A stretch of DNA of 64,000 nucleotides from Pachyseris speciosa (GCA_016490735.1 JAEMWC010000383.1:344501-408500), one strand, 5' to 3'. Positions 1 to 11,490 are shown, counted from the stretch's first letter. Translations and numbers: made by a program. Notes: generated from the sequence alone by a model not told the origin.

Positions 1-3000
1 TTCATCCGATTCCAGCCATCTGGATTTTCCACCCGTAAGGCTCTGAGAGTAGCTGTGTATGGATCACCTCTTCCTTCAGGTAAATCTCATAGGAATCTCA
101 CATTTGATTGAACGACTTGTAAACCGGCGTAACTTGTGTTACTGTAGAAACAAAACTGCATTGTTGTGAAAATAAGTTTTCCTCGAGGCCATTTACAAAA
201 CGTATTGAAGAAGATCAATTCTAAGATATTTTCTTGTCTACAAACACCTGGTTAATAGCAAGTTTCATTACCTGAGTTTCGTTGTAGTTTTAGTACGGTT
301 GGTAGAATCAAGGAGTCGAGGGTGGCGTTGGTGTGAAGGGGGCATAGGGGGAATTCTGTTGTCTATTACTGTGTTGCGGGAAGACTAAATTTAACGCAAA
401 TAACATATTGTATAAGCTGCAATGAATATTTAAGACTGTCGTTTTGTTTCATTTCACCTCGAGGGCATTTTAGCTTTCTAACTTCTGAGAATTAATATAT
501 GAAAATCGTATATTTGAACTGCGGATTAATGCTTAAATATGTGACTGATCATCGCAGTTATGAACACTACTTAAGCAGTAGTGAAAATAAAGCCTGAAAA
601 AAACACAGGCATAACTTGCAGAGTTTGCCCAGGCTTTATTTTCACTACTGCTTAAGTAGTGTTCATAACTGCGATGATTAGTCACATATTTAATTTCTAA
701 CTTCTCTTTACCAGTCCCAACAAGATCACCAACTAACTTGACTCTGAGAGCATTTTCTTCGACCAGCATTGCTGCCAGTTGGGAACCACCCCCAGAATAC
801 TCCGTTAATGGGGTCATCAAGGGTTTTAAGCTTTTCTACAAGAGAAGGCACCCTGCTGGTTCACCAGCTACTATGGTATATATCAACAATGCAACCGTTC
901 GTGTTAAAAATGTAACTGGGCTGGACAAATTCACCGATTACGAATTTCAGATGGTGGCCTTCACTACTACTGGTGATGGACCAAAGGGTTCTGTAGTTGT
1001 TGCAAGAACCAAGGAAGATGGTAAGAAACTGGCGAAGTTAAAAGCCAAAGTTGCGCTACATGTTGCACTTTCAGAGTGTGGTAGGATTTTAGAAAGTATG
1101 CTATAGGAATTAGAAATGTCAAATGAATGAAGTTAGAAAACGGTGCGCAGTGGTCCGCAAGATTTGGAAACTTGCACTTACCTTGGTTTTGCATTGTTCC
1201 GCTCTGTGACCATCAAAACTCGCGCTCTCTCTCAAAACTCTTTCTTAACCAATGAAAACCAAAACCAGTGGCGATTTGCACCCACGCATTTTCCCGCGCT
1301 TTGCGCTGTTTACTTGTAATTGCTTCGAATTCTGATTGGCTCATTGCACTGTTTCGGTCTACTGTGATTAGCTGGAATATTATTAATTGATTTGCTTTTT
1401 GGTTTTACGAAAATCAATAGACCATATTCGTATTGTCGGTATTGAGCTGGATCTAACACGAAGTGGAGGCTCTTGCTGGGGAATAAATTTACATATAAAT
1501 AGTTCCCCCGTTTAAGCCTCGTGTGCACGCGCCTGAGTTCCAGCTCATTACGGTGGATACGAATACCGTCTTTTGCAAAGAACTCTAACGCTTTGTGATT
1601 ACCCAATTTCAGTTCCCGTGCGATCTCCTATAAACGTCATAGTGATAGCAACCTCTTCAACTAGTATTACAGTCAACTGGCAACTACCACCAGCAGAATC
1701 AAGAAATGGAATAATAAGAGGATTTAAAGTTTTCTGCAAAATGAAAGGTTTTACCGTCTCACCAATTATACTGGCTGTCCACAATGGATCAGCGTTCACT
1801 GAAACTGTCTATGGTCTAGAGAAAAACGCCCAATATGAGCTTCAAGTGTTGGCCTTCACTTCCGTTGGTGATGGACCGAGGAGTTATGTAAAAACTGAAA
1901 GAACAAAAGTTGGTAAGAAGTTTAGTTAACATTATCAGAAATATAATTGACAGGATAACTTTGTGAGTACTTTGACAACTTGAGAAGATCTGATTTCGTA
2001 CTTAAGACACTGAAATTGATTTGGTTTATTACAGTAACGATAAATTGACGTCTTGTGAAAACATCCTTTTGGAGTAATGTAATTCAGTATGGTCGGTATC
2101 ATCATGTCAACCGTGATTAACTGTTTCTACAGAACCACCCACCATAATAGAAGAGGCCTCGCCGTCTTCAGTGATGTGTGGAAAAGAAACGCTGTGTTTG
2201 TTGAATTGTCGTGCTGCCAGTAACTATCCAGTAATATACTCGTGGACAAAAAATGGCAAGATGGTTTCAGATTGTGATAAGATCAAAGTTATGAACAGCA
2301 CTCTTGCTATCACGCCTCACCATGCAAGAGACTATGGAGAGTATGTGTGCAACGTTACAAGCCGTTTTGGGTCCACGTCTTACCGTATTACCATTTCAGA
2401 GGCCCTGCAGTCCTCGATTGTTGCTGAGAGAATGAAGGCAGCAGAAAGTAAGCTATTTATAAAATTTGTCTTGTTGCTGCTTATAATGATTCTGAAATTT
2501 TCTGAGTAAAATACCCTTTTCATAATGGTGCCCGAAAAATTCTTTTATTTTTATGATAATTAACCTTACTAGCCTCGTTAGCATGGACAAAATTCAATAT
2601 AATTTTTACTTTAAAGCGAGGTTAGTAAGGCTAATTAACATATATACAAAAAAATCAAATCGCCCACCATTATGGTATAGGTCTAAGCCCTTCGAAGGAA
2701 TTATTAGCACTTTCCATACTAGAAGACAAAATGGGGGGCTGTGTTGTTGAGAGTTTTGGATCTGCTTGTTTCAATTGTCGGCAACTGCTAACAACACATT
2801 GACTCAATTTGTCATGTTGGGCTAAGCGATGTTTAGCGCGGCTTAACACCGTGCCTGATGTAGTTGCGAGTTGTTTGCACCCAACATGTTGGGTCAAACA
2901 GTGTTGGATTGGTTGTTGACCGACAATTTTGGGAGCGTTTGAACGGGCTTTAAGAGGGACTGAACAAAATGCTATAGACGGACAGGCTTCGAGAGCGTGG

Positions 3001-4059
3001 AAAAGGGAGGACACGATTGTGAACGAACAAGTATAGTCAGGGGCACCCAACGAGCCACTAACCAAAAGCTGTAGGAAGACATTTTTATGTACCTTATGGT
3101 ATGGGTGTTTTAAGTATAGTCAGGGGCACCCAACGAGCCAATTCAACCAAAAACTGTAGGAAGACATTTTTGTGTACCTTATGGTATGGGTGTTTGAAGT
3201 CTGTTTAAAGTGATGTTTTCATTAGCTAGTAAAATTTGATCTGCTCGGATCCCTTATCTGAAATTGCCCCAAATCTGACAGAATACAGATAAATATGTTA
3301 CATGGTGTAGCTACCTGTAACTGCTGCCTCTATTTTGTTTTGTTTCAAACAGTCATGAGCACTATCTTCCGTTGTGTCATGATGGGTTTGTCTGGTGCTG
3401 TCTTCCTGTTGATTATTGTAGTTGCAATGTTGGTCATGCGTAAACAAAGAAAATCGCGAAAGAAGAAAACAAAAACCCAACTGATGTACAAAGCCGAAGA
3501 ACGAAAAAGACCGGGCATACCACGTGATCGCTTCGTATCGCAACTGGCTCCAAGCATTGGACTTCACCCCAGTCCTTCGGAAGAGCAATTAGGCACGTCC
3601 CTCGAGGATGGGAAATCACAGAATTTAAAAGGCGACAACACATCTCACGAGTCTGAAACTATGAGCTCAGATGGAGGAAAGCAGCGCGAAAAAGGAGGAA
3701 AGCGAGAAGGAAAATTGGAAAACCCCTATGAAGTTCCAATCGAAGTGAACCAATCAGAGCCAGGGAACTACATGGCTCTTAAGAAAAATGCGTCGGTAGA
3801 GCAGATATACCAGTCAAGAAAAAAGGAAAACCAAGATTGTGTATATTACAACCGAGGCTTCAACAGGGAGAAGATGGAAAAACCGGGGCACGATTTGACC
3901 CAAAACGAATACCAAAGCGGTCCTGGGTATTACAATCGGAGCTGTAATCGAGAGAAGTTGGAGCTATCAGCCCCAGGTTATTACAATCGCAGCAGTAACA
4001 GAAAAAAGCTTGAAAAACCGGGAGAAGATGTGTATGAAGAGGCAGATGCCCAGGCCTAG
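1..4059 (+). CDS. Discoidin/FN3/Ig single-pass receptor-like protein, 3' part (5' end outside window)
   Basis: Exons at 1-79, 715-1020, 1613-1912, 2133-2447 and 3353-4059; every junction has GT-AG sites and every intron is phase 1, the usual phase for shuffled extracellular modules. Exon 1 gives the end of a discoidin (F5/8 type C)-like domain (FIRFQPSGF then LRVAVYG). Exons 2 and 3 each encode one fibronectin type III domain (W in strand B, then a YEFQMVAFT or YELQVLAFT core). Exon 4 encodes an Ig domain (NCRA, W, DYGEYVCNV). Exon 5 holds a membrane helix (about GLSGAVFLLIIVVAMLV), a basic stop-transfer stretch and a cytoplasmic tail of about 200 residues ending EEADAQA. The tail has NPYEVP, GNYMAL, QIYQ, three YYNR copies (two within a PGYYNRS repeat) and DVYEE, likely phosphotyrosine docking sites. 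The architecture suggests adhesion or signalling at the cell surface. No kinase or phosphatase domain is present. I cannot name the gene because the 5' end is missing. Confidence 0.85.
80..714 (+). other. Intron of the receptor gene with a hairpin repeat
   Basis: This intron lies between the discoidin-end exon and the first FN3 exon. Its last 180 bases hold an inverted repeat (535-594 against 633-692) with about 58 paired bases each side, containing CACTACTGCTTAAGTAGTG. The same motif occurs in the tail of the minus-strand SINE near 36.5 kb, so it is probably a transposon-derived hairpin. No coding signal is seen in the rest. Confidence 0.7.
1196..1400. repeat. CCAAT-rich interspersed repeat, copy 1
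   Basis: This is one of six copies in the window (others near 20045-20240, 21000-21245, 44395-44650, 56505-56610 and 61145-61375). The family carries several CCAAT or ATTGG motifs, a GCGCGGGAAAATGCG-like block and an end reading TCAATTGAGTGTCGTAA. Here it lies in an intron between the two FN3 exons. I see no coding capacity and no clear target duplication. Confidence 0.65.
2519..2680. repeat. Short hairpin element (MITE-like) in receptor intron
   Basis: The two ends are inverted copies: CATAATGGTG with TTAACCTTACTAGCCTCG on the left, and CGAGGTTAGTAAGGCTAATT with CACCATTATGG on the right. It sits between the Ig exon and the transmembrane exon. Size and structure fit a miniature inverted-repeat transposon, family unknown. 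Confidence 0.55.
3032..3200. repeat. Two-copy direct duplication of about 83 bp
   Basis: The block beginning TATAGTCAGGGGCACCCAAC and ending in TTATGGTATGGGTGTTT occurs twice in tandem with few differences. It lies in the intron before the transmembrane exon of the receptor. Confidence 0.75.
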
Positions 4060-5208
4060 AAAGGAATTTTTTCATTACTATAACATTGCATCTTATCCTT
4101 TCATTTCCATTCGGCCCAGTAGCGCTATTTGCACTATACTCACTCGCACGAAGATATTCAGCAATATAGATGGGTTATTGGCCACGCGTGAGGTCAAGAT
4201 GGGGGGATATTGGCCAAGTTCATTTTTTTGCGTGTTTATGGACCGAGACAAATTCGAGGTCCATAAACACGCAGGAAAACAACGAGGCCTGAAGGCACCT
4301 TATAAAGCTATGACAGTGACGCTCGTGAATAAGTACCACTTTTGTTTTTCGTCTCCTTGTAGTCTTCCTGGTGATTTTCCAATTACAGTTCCTCGTATAA
4401 TATAGCCACGCTGTCTAGGAGCTCAACTGGTATAGACTGCGTTACAGTTCAAAGAGAAAAAATATAGCTTTGAGAATTCGTGGTCGACATCACATTTTCA
4501 GATTGTATTCAGTTTATCATGACGTAACATTCAGTGTATTATTAATTTCATACTTTTTTCTTTTTCGTTAAATTGGTCTGTTTTTGGTAATTTATAATTT
4601 TGTTTGAAATATAGTGTTTCCACATGACGTCACGGCGGCCACGTTGGTGTCCCATAACAAAGAAGCGGCGGCCATGTTGGTATCCCAAACTAAACCTCTG
4701 GAAATTGAACTCTATTTTTATGCAAATACTTCCTTTTGTTTCAGTAAACCAACACGGCCGGTAGTCAGGTAAATGAAAACGCTATATAGTAGAGAAAGCA
4801 TCCACCCATCCATACATCGACTCTCCTCCTCTTCCTCTCTCCACTCTCTCCCTCCCTCTCTCCTCCCTCCCTCTCTCCCTGCCTCCTTCGCTCCCTCCTC
4901 CCTTTCCCTTACAAAATCCCCTTGACGTCCTTTACATACTCATTAATTCACCCACCCCCTAATGTGTGATCGTAAAACACTGTCGACATTTTCCCCTACC
5001 CTCGGGCAAAGAATCCCATCCATCTCCTTGCATTCCTCCACACTGTCTCCTTGGTTGGCCCGGGGGTCTACCCCACGGGGAAGCCGATGGCGTGTGCATT
5101 AGGACCTCAACAAAGAATGCTCGCGCGGTTGGAAAAAGAACAACATGGCTTCGTGCCGGATGAGCACAGGGATTTTTGATTGCTTGAAACGCGAACGAGT
5201 TATTAATA
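4060..5208. other. Region downstream of receptor: CT-rich tract and partial MITE
   Basis: No convincing coding exon is seen. A CT-rich low-complexity tract occupies about 4801-4912. From about 4915 to 5107 there is a truncated 3' half of the inverted-repeat element whose full copies lie at 7528-7862 and 8256-8592 (shared TTGGCCCGGGGGTC and GGGGAAGCCGATGG segments). No clear AATAAA for the receptor transcript was found. Confidence 0.5.
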
Positions 5209-6625
5209 TTAAATCCATGTTAAAGTGCCTATCACCCTTAGCCAAATTCTTTTTTTCTTAAAAGTAGACATCAAATACAAGCAAAAACAAGGAACAGAAT
5301 TGGATTTGAAGTTATTCGCGATTTTTAAAACGCGATCGAAATCACGGTTTTCGAAGTAAAAAAGGCGCCTTAAGGGGACTGGCACTAGCAAGATGTGTGA
5401 CGTCAACCCGGTATCTTGGCGATAACAACATAACACAAGAAAGAAATAGGAGGCTAACAGCGAGTTGAAGTGAATAACAGTCTTGTGCTCTTCGGTTTCT
5501 AGTTAGCTATCTGCGGCAAAATGTCAGAAAGTGACTCCGAAAGGAGCTACGATTCCGATGATTCGGAAATCAATTACATTCCCTGCTATGAAAATACTGA
5601 AGTCGAGGAAGCGACTGTAGGTGAAGTGAATGCCGCCTCGCTAACAGAGCTGGACGCAGATACGTATAAGCTCTATGAAGATGAGCCGATAGCGACTGAA
5701 GAGTGGGTTTGTGAGTATCAACAAAAGCAAGAGACCCAAGCTGAATTCGAACGAAAGCTTCAGGACCGTTATGAGGGAAAAGAACCCGTAAATTCGTGGT
5801 GAGTCAGACCTAGAGCGTAATTTGCACGTTTGCTTCATTATGTTGGGTTCCTATACATTTATCGATTACTTACCGCTGGATCTTCTATAGGTGCAACTGT
5901 GGTGAATGCAGTTCTGAGTACCTACAGAACCCGAACGAATTTCAGTGCTGTTTGGAGATAAAAAAAGTGCGTGGAATGCCTGTCCAGCGAAATGGTTATT
6001 GAAGAGGTTGGCACAAAGCCGAAATGCGTTACACAACATCTTGCGTTCGGCCAAGTTTGCCTACAGAGGTGGAGTTTGCGGTTGGCTGTCGACAAGTATA
6101 AGACAAAAAACAAAACGAAGTATCGCCAGACTGGTACAGAAAACAGGTCCTTCTAGATATAAATCGTTCTTTAATTTGTCGTTTAGAAAACAAAGAGATC
6201 AACATGATGCTCATAGTGTTTTCCTTCAACAATCAGCCTCTGGACGTTCGTCGTTTAAAAATGGTATAGCATGTAAAATAAAACCGTTCTGTACATCTGG
6301 GAAGGCAGAACATCCACCAACCACACATCTACCCGGCATATTCTTTACGTGTTACAGAAAGTCGAGTGAGAAACTTGCTAATGTTAGCTAATGTTTTTTG
6401 ACTGAGATACCGGGTTGACGTCACAAGATAGTTAGTGCCCAATTCCTCAACTGCTCCTTTTTGTATCCAATATGGCGGAAAATATCCTTCAAATTACGAT
6501 TTTCGTCGTCTGATTAAATGAAGACAGAAACCAGAATAGGTTAAATCTCTTCAGAAAACGTCTTAAACATACATAGATTTTTGAAATGTCATATAACTGG
6601 CTAAGGGTGATAGGCACTTTAAGCG
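5209..6625. repeat. Inverted-repeat pair bracketing the P2X7-like gene
   Basis: The left side holds AAAGTGCCTATCACCCTTAG (about 5221) and TGACGTCAACCCGGTATCT (about 5399). The right side holds the reverse complements of both (about 6602 and 6405) in mirrored order. The material between the two motifs is diverged. This suggests the gene was carried, or is flanked, by a transposon-like unit, but target duplications could not be fixed. Confidence 0.5.
5521..6156 (+). pseudogene. P2X7-type C-terminal cysteine-domain protein, one-base frameshift
   Basis: Exon 1 is 5521-5798, starting MSESDSERSYDSDDSE, an acidic leader typical of cnidarian proteins with this domain. A GTGAGT donor and a TATAG acceptor join it in phase to 5891 onward. 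Exon 2 reads WCNCGECSS, then QCCLEIKK, then a second segment with KPKCVTQHLAFGQVCLQ. This order (C-x-C-G-x-C, CC, KC-x-T) matches the intracellular cysteine-rich domain first described at the C-terminus of P2X7 receptors, found alone in many cnidarian and fish genes. The two halves of exon 2 are in different frames: a run of seven A at 5960-5966 is one base too long. The reading ends at TAG 6154-6156, short of the usual end of the domain, unless a further exon exists. It may be an assembly error rather than a true pseudogene. There is no channel domain, so it should not be called a receptor. Confidence 0.65.
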
Positions 6626-6689
6626 ACCTAAAAACGGTGTTCAGGTGTACCCGCGCCTTAGTCGTGTTCTGTTTCACACTATGTCAACC

Positions 6690-7060
6690 CAACTTTCTGG
6701 GGGAGGTAATCCCTTATATGGGCTATATAAGTATATGCGGCCCCAAAGGGTATGGTTTTTAAGCCGTTTTGGTCTGAAATAGTTTATCGGTTTTGACCAT
6801 TTTGGTCTGAAATAGGGTATAGTTTGTGCACTGTAGTCTTTAATTGGGTGTGTTTTTTAGGAGACGCTACTTCTTCATCATTAGGCGACAAGACCATCAT
6901 CAAAAAAGCCCTTCTGAAATTATGTTTACGCCAACCGTGTAGGTCATTTCTGGTCAGGTTTGAAATAGGCTACAGTAAATCGCAGATTCTGGTCTGAAAT
7001 AGGGTAAGGGTTTTAAGAAGCGGGCCGCACACCCACCCAATCTTTCTGGGACTACCCCAC
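6690..7060 (+). repeat. Interspersed repeat, copy A
   Basis: This AT-rich block is full of GGTCTGAAATAGGGTA motifs. It is about 370 bp long and recurs in the same orientation at 27385-27770, inside an ABCD3 intron. Both copies share GCGGCCCCAAA at one end and GGAAGCGGGCCGCACACCC-like sequence at the other. Non-coding; class unknown. Confidence 0.7.
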
Positions 7061-7527
7061 CTCCCCGGGACAAGTTCGCGCGTTTGTGACGCCCTTGCTA
7101 CATGGAACTTGCGGCACGGTATGTGATGGAGGTCGGCCATCTTGCTCGTCCAGTCGCTCGTCCATGGAAAAGGTTAGTGGACGACTTCGCGTACATATTA
7201 CTCTGTCAACTATGGATTTTCAACGGCATTTTTCAGACAAAGTGGACCTACGTGGCCTCTTATCCTCTTTTGAGTTCACAGGTTGTTTCACAAGCAAAGA
7301 TCGACGGTTCAGGGTTGACAGCTATAAAGCTCTTCACCCTGCTTAACACCACTCCGCAACAAGCCGATCTCAACGATCTCGATCTCGAACCGGTACGCTT
7401 TCTCTGGTTCTTCTAAATATGTTGTTAAGTTAATGGAGGTTCCTTGTACCTTCATATTAAATTAGGACTTATGTTAGCAGCAGGGTGGAGATTTTCCTTC
7501 TAAAGTAGTCTTTTATTGAATATAATG
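7061..7527. other. Unassigned stretch
   Basis: A 104-codon plus-strand frame at 7102-7416 exists, but it has no recognisable domain and no clear splice sites, and it lies between two repeats. I make no gene call here. Confidence 0.3.
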
Positions 7528-7862
7528 CGCATGTCGTCGGCTTCCCGTGGGGTCGATCCCCGGCAAACCAAGGGGATTGTAAAATCAGTCAAGCAAACTT
7601 GAGGAATTTCCCCAGGGGGTCAGGGAGTTTTGCAAGACAACGTCCCCAGGGTGAGGTGTCTCTCAACAGAAATATCCCCTGACATCCTTTTCAAACTCAT
7701 GAATTCCCCACCCCCTAATCTTTGATCGTAAAACAATGTCGAGATTTCCCCCTACCCTCTGGCAAAGAATCCCATCACTCTCCTTGTATTCCCCCATATA
7801 TCTCCCTGGTTGGCCTGGGGGTCGACCCCATGGGGAAGCCGATGACATGTGCATAAGCTTAA
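7528..7862. mobile_element. MITE with GTCGGCTTCCC-type ends, copy 1
   Basis: The left end is ATGCGCATGTCGTCGGCTTC and the right end is GAAGCCGATGACATGTGCAT, so the termini are imperfect inverted repeats of about 25 bp. Length is about 335 bp and there is no open reading frame of its own. A second copy lies about 395 bp downstream and a partial one near 4915-5107. Confidence 0.7.
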
Positions 7863-8255
7863 TTGGTTCAAAACGTGATGAACGTTCCGCCCATCCACCC
7901 AAAATAACTGCAGGCTCACTAAGAGTGCTAGTTTGTATTGGCTGCTAGCTGGAATAATAAACAATTATTGGACGAGGTTGAGCAAAATATCGTTTTTTGT
8001 CAGTGGCGAGCATTTAACTACGCATGAGCAGAATATTATTTGCAGCAAAATCACAGTTGGACGGTACTGCGCACGAGCAGACCCTTATTTGTAGACAGTT
8101 ATTTGTAAGTCATGTCGTAGGCTCTGGGCCAATGAAAAGGAAGGGAAAAAAGTATTGAATGATAATGCCACTTGTTGTAGCCTCTATTTAATCAGCCAAC
8201 AACGTGATGAACCACACGCGATTAAAAATGCTTCAACTTACATGCTGACTTAAAT

Positions 8256-8592
8256 AAAATGCACATGTAATCGGCTTCCCCGTGGGCCCGGGCTAACCAG
8301 GGGGATTGTAAAATCAGTCAAGCAAACTTGAGGAATTTCCCCCGGGGGGTCAGGGAATCTAGCAAGACAAAGTGCCCTGGGAGAGGTGACTCTCAGCAGA
8401 AAATCCCCATGACATTGTTTGCAAACTGGTGATTACCCCATCCCCTAAATTTTGATCATAAAGCAATGTTGAGACTTTTCCCTACCCTCGGGCAACGAAT
8501 CCCATCCATTGCCTTGTACTCCCCTGCATATCTCTCTGGTTGGCCCAAGGGTCGACCGCTCAGGAAAGCCAATGACATGTGTATAAGTATTT
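8256..8592. mobile_element. MITE with GTCGGCTTCCC-type ends, copy 2
   Basis: This has the same structure and length as the copy at 7528-7862: left end ATGCACATGTAATCGGCTTC, right end GCCAATGACATGTGTAT. Internal sequence is shared almost throughout (for example GATTGTAAAATCAGTCAAGC). Two copies in the same orientation so close together suggest independent insertion or a segmental duplication. Confidence 0.7.
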
Positions 8593-8974
8593 TTGTACAA
8601 AATAGTTAACAAACAGTGAGCCTGGAAAGAGATTGAGGCACAAAATGTATATATAATAATGTATGGGGCTGTGTGGAAATTTAACATGAATTGAACCCAA
8701 GAACCTCAAATGTAGTTCATTCAAACAGTTCTATCTTAGTTTAATTTGATTAATTTCATTTTTACAGGCTGCACAATGTCACTATCGCTCCCAAAACACA
8801 GAAGTGAAGAACGGACAAGCCAAGGAACTACTGGATATATCATATGTTTATTTTAAGTTGGGCCACTTAGATTTTAAACATGGAAATGGGTGCCGTATGA
8901 AAATAATTTTGCTTCCAGTAAATAACCATTTATGATTTGTTAGTCTCATGAAAGGACCACGCATTAGATTTGCG

Positions 8975-9360
8975 TTGGGTTGAAATTTGACAAAAAATGA
9001 ATTTTTTTCTGTGTTTGTGTATGGCTTAAATGAATTCACGAAATGATAGTTGAGGATGATTTAGAGTGAGTAAGGCCAACGAGACCATTTCTAAGGTTTT
9101 CAAATGGTTTTTTTTTTAGTTTTTCGGTGTTTGTGTATGGCTGAAATGGATCGCAAAATGATATTTAGATATGATTTAGAGCATATACATGGCCAACAAG
9201 ACAATTTTTTTTTTCAAAGGGGTAAACCTACGGTTTTGGGTCAAAATTTGACAAAAGTTTTTTTTTCTCTATTTGTGTATGACTTAAATAGATCAAGAAA
9301 TGATATAATATTTCAATAATGATTTAGAGTGGGTACAAGGCCAACAAGACCGTTGCTGAA
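8975..9360. repeat. Three-unit degenerate tandem repeat, about 130 bp per unit
   Basis: Each unit contains GTTTGTGTATGGCT or a close variant, then AAATGATAT and GATTTAGAG, then GGCCAAC-AGAC. The units are separated by T-rich runs. Non-coding. Confidence 0.6.
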
Positions 9361-9837
9361 GCACAAGAAAAAATGGCCACGTGAAATCGGGCGGCCATTT
9401 AATCTCACACCAGTTTTGTTTTAGCCTCATGCTCGATGAACGAAGTAGCGAAAGAGAGACTGCAACTTTAAAAAGTTGTAATTCAATCCACCAGACAGCT
9501 GATAGACTAAAAGTCTCGTAGATCTCAAAACCCTACAATTTTCAGAATTTATCTGTTGATTTTTATGGATCTTTGTTCTTTATGTTGACACACAAATTTG
9601 GTTTCTGAAGTGCCAGAACATTGGCTGCTGTTTAACATCCTAGAATGTTCTGCCAGGCTTCTTTTTCAAAGCAGGTTGGAATTTTAGCTTGGCAGTTTGA
9701 GCTCAGGAAATTACAGATACCTCCACGAAGCTCAGCATTATTTTTTCTCATTTTTTGTTTTGACCAGAATTTACTTTAACTAGTACCCTGTGATTTGCCC
9801 AAAGATTGGAGAGGAGGGATACTTCGGATTTAATGCA

Positions 9838-10092
9838 TCTATGGTTTGCCCCAGGATGGGGGGGGAGGGGGGGCAGCCCATGGGAAATTTGACATTTTCA
9901 GATTTTCAAATGTCAATTTCCCCACCCTTGGGTCGCCATTAGAAGTTTAAATTCCCACCTCAGGCACTAGCACAACCAATTTTTCAAGATGGCAGTCAAG
10001 TCAAATTTCACACCCTGGGGACCACTGTGGAAGTCTAACTCCCGTGGGTTGTCCCCCCCCCCCCACTCCCCACCATCATGGGGCAAACCATT
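9838..10092. mobile_element. Small inverted-repeat element with G-rich ends
   Basis: The left end reads ATGGTTTGCCCCAGGATGGG and the right end is its imperfect reverse complement, CATGGGGCAAACCAT. Long G and C runs follow each terminus. It is about 255 bp, with no coding capacity. Confidence 0.6.
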
Positions 10093-10815
10093 GATAGGTG
10101 CATAAAGTGATGAGGACATGTCAAGGCATATAAGATAATTTGGCAACTTAATGAACTAGATACACAGTAACAATCATGCTGTACATACACTGTATTAGTG
10201 TCGCAGTGGAGTCCATCCCAATGTGTTACACAAAAACAGGCTTTCAGTTTGTACTATTGTTCCTCCCTATTGTCATTTCATCTCTTCTGGGGATAATAGC
10301 AGGTTCTATACTTCAGCAGGGGAACTTTAGGGGGTTAAAGCCCAAGGAATTGTGTTTCGTTGTGCTTTTTGCCCCTATTTTCATCTCCCTTTTACTTGAA
10401 ATTCAGAGAATTCGCTGAGAATTGCCCCTTGGGATGTACGAGCTAAGTGTCAAGAGCATTAATTTCACTTGGAATTAGACTTTGTGAATGAAGATTGCTA
10501 CAGGTTATTCAGTTTTGATGCAGGAAACGGATTTTTTTTTTTTTACATTTATTTTTACAGATGGCAGCCATCAGGGAATTTCCTTTCGAAAAGTAGTACC
10601 AACAGCGTATTACACAGCACTTCTAATATAAAGCGATGTAAAGTTTAATATGTGAAAAGTATATCTACAAAGAAAAATCAATAAAAACTGCAAAATTTAC
10701 TTGTATTGTTGTACTTGACTGATTTTGAACTTGGAATACATTAAATGCAAATTTCCATGATTGACGTCAACGCTGATAATAATTCACGAGTGACGTTTCG
10801 CCACAAGTACGTACA
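10093..10815. other. Unassigned AT-rich stretch
   Basis: An 80-codon plus-strand frame at 10176-10418 is hydrophobic (FVLLFLPIVISSLLG) but has no homology that I recognise and no splice context. No gene call is made. Confidence 0.3.
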
Positions 10816-10945
10816 AGTTGGCACTAAAAAAACACGAGCTGGTACCAAAAGAGTACGAGCTGGCACCAAAGAAGTACGAGCAGGCACCAAAACAGTACGA
10901 GCTGGCACTAAAAAAGTACGAGTCGGCACCAGAAAAGTACGAGTC
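10816..10945. repeat. 21-bp minisatellite array, part 1
   Basis: About six units of a 21-bp repeat with consensus GAGCTGGCACCAAAAAAGTA plus C. Because 21 is a multiple of three, the array is open on both strands: about VRAGTKK per unit on plus and FLVPART on minus. There is no start or exon context to suggest real translation. Confidence 0.85.
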
Positions 10946-11164
10946 TTTATTTTGTTCGTCTTTATTTTGAATATTCATAGGTGATTTTCTCCTTTTCTAC
11001 AAGAGCTCTTGCGTTGTCACTGACACACCATATAGAGCTCATCCCCCTCTTTTTAACACACTTAACCATTGCTGGCAAATCCCCATTTCCACCGAGTTAT
11101 TAAGGCATGAATATCAAAACAATAGGAATTGGTTAATGAGCTGAAAAGGGATCGCTTCCATTTA

Positions 11165-11490
11165 TGAAACAAGTAGGAGCCGGTACCAAAAAAGTACGAG
11201 CCGGTACCAAAACAGTACGAGTTAGCACCAAAAAAAGTAAGAACTGGCACCAAAAAAGTACGAGCTGGCACTGAAAAAGTACGAGCTGGCACCAAAAAAA
11301 GTATGAGCTGGCACCAAAAAAGTACGAGCCGGCACTAAAAAAAGAACGAGCTGGCACCAAAAAAGTACGAGTGGCACCAAAAAAAGTACTAGCACTAAAA
11401 AAGTACGAACTGGCACCAAAAAAGTACGAGCTGGCACCAAAAAAGTACGAGCTGGCACCAAAAAACAGAACGAGCTGGCACTAACAAAGT
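11165..11490. repeat. 21-bp minisatellite array, part 2
   Basis: About 15 units of the same 21-bp repeat as at 10816-10945, in the same orientation, with occasional one-base length changes in the A run. About 220 bp of unrelated sequence separates the two arrays, so one array was probably interrupted or amplified twice. Confidence 0.85.

Noticed and set aside
2670..3065. 131-codon minus frame between receptor exons
   Set aside because: No domain, no splice sites, overlaps a hairpin and a direct repeat inside an intron.
10176..10418. Hydrophobic 80-codon frame as a membrane protein
   Set aside because: No start context, splice sites or homology; flanked by repeats.
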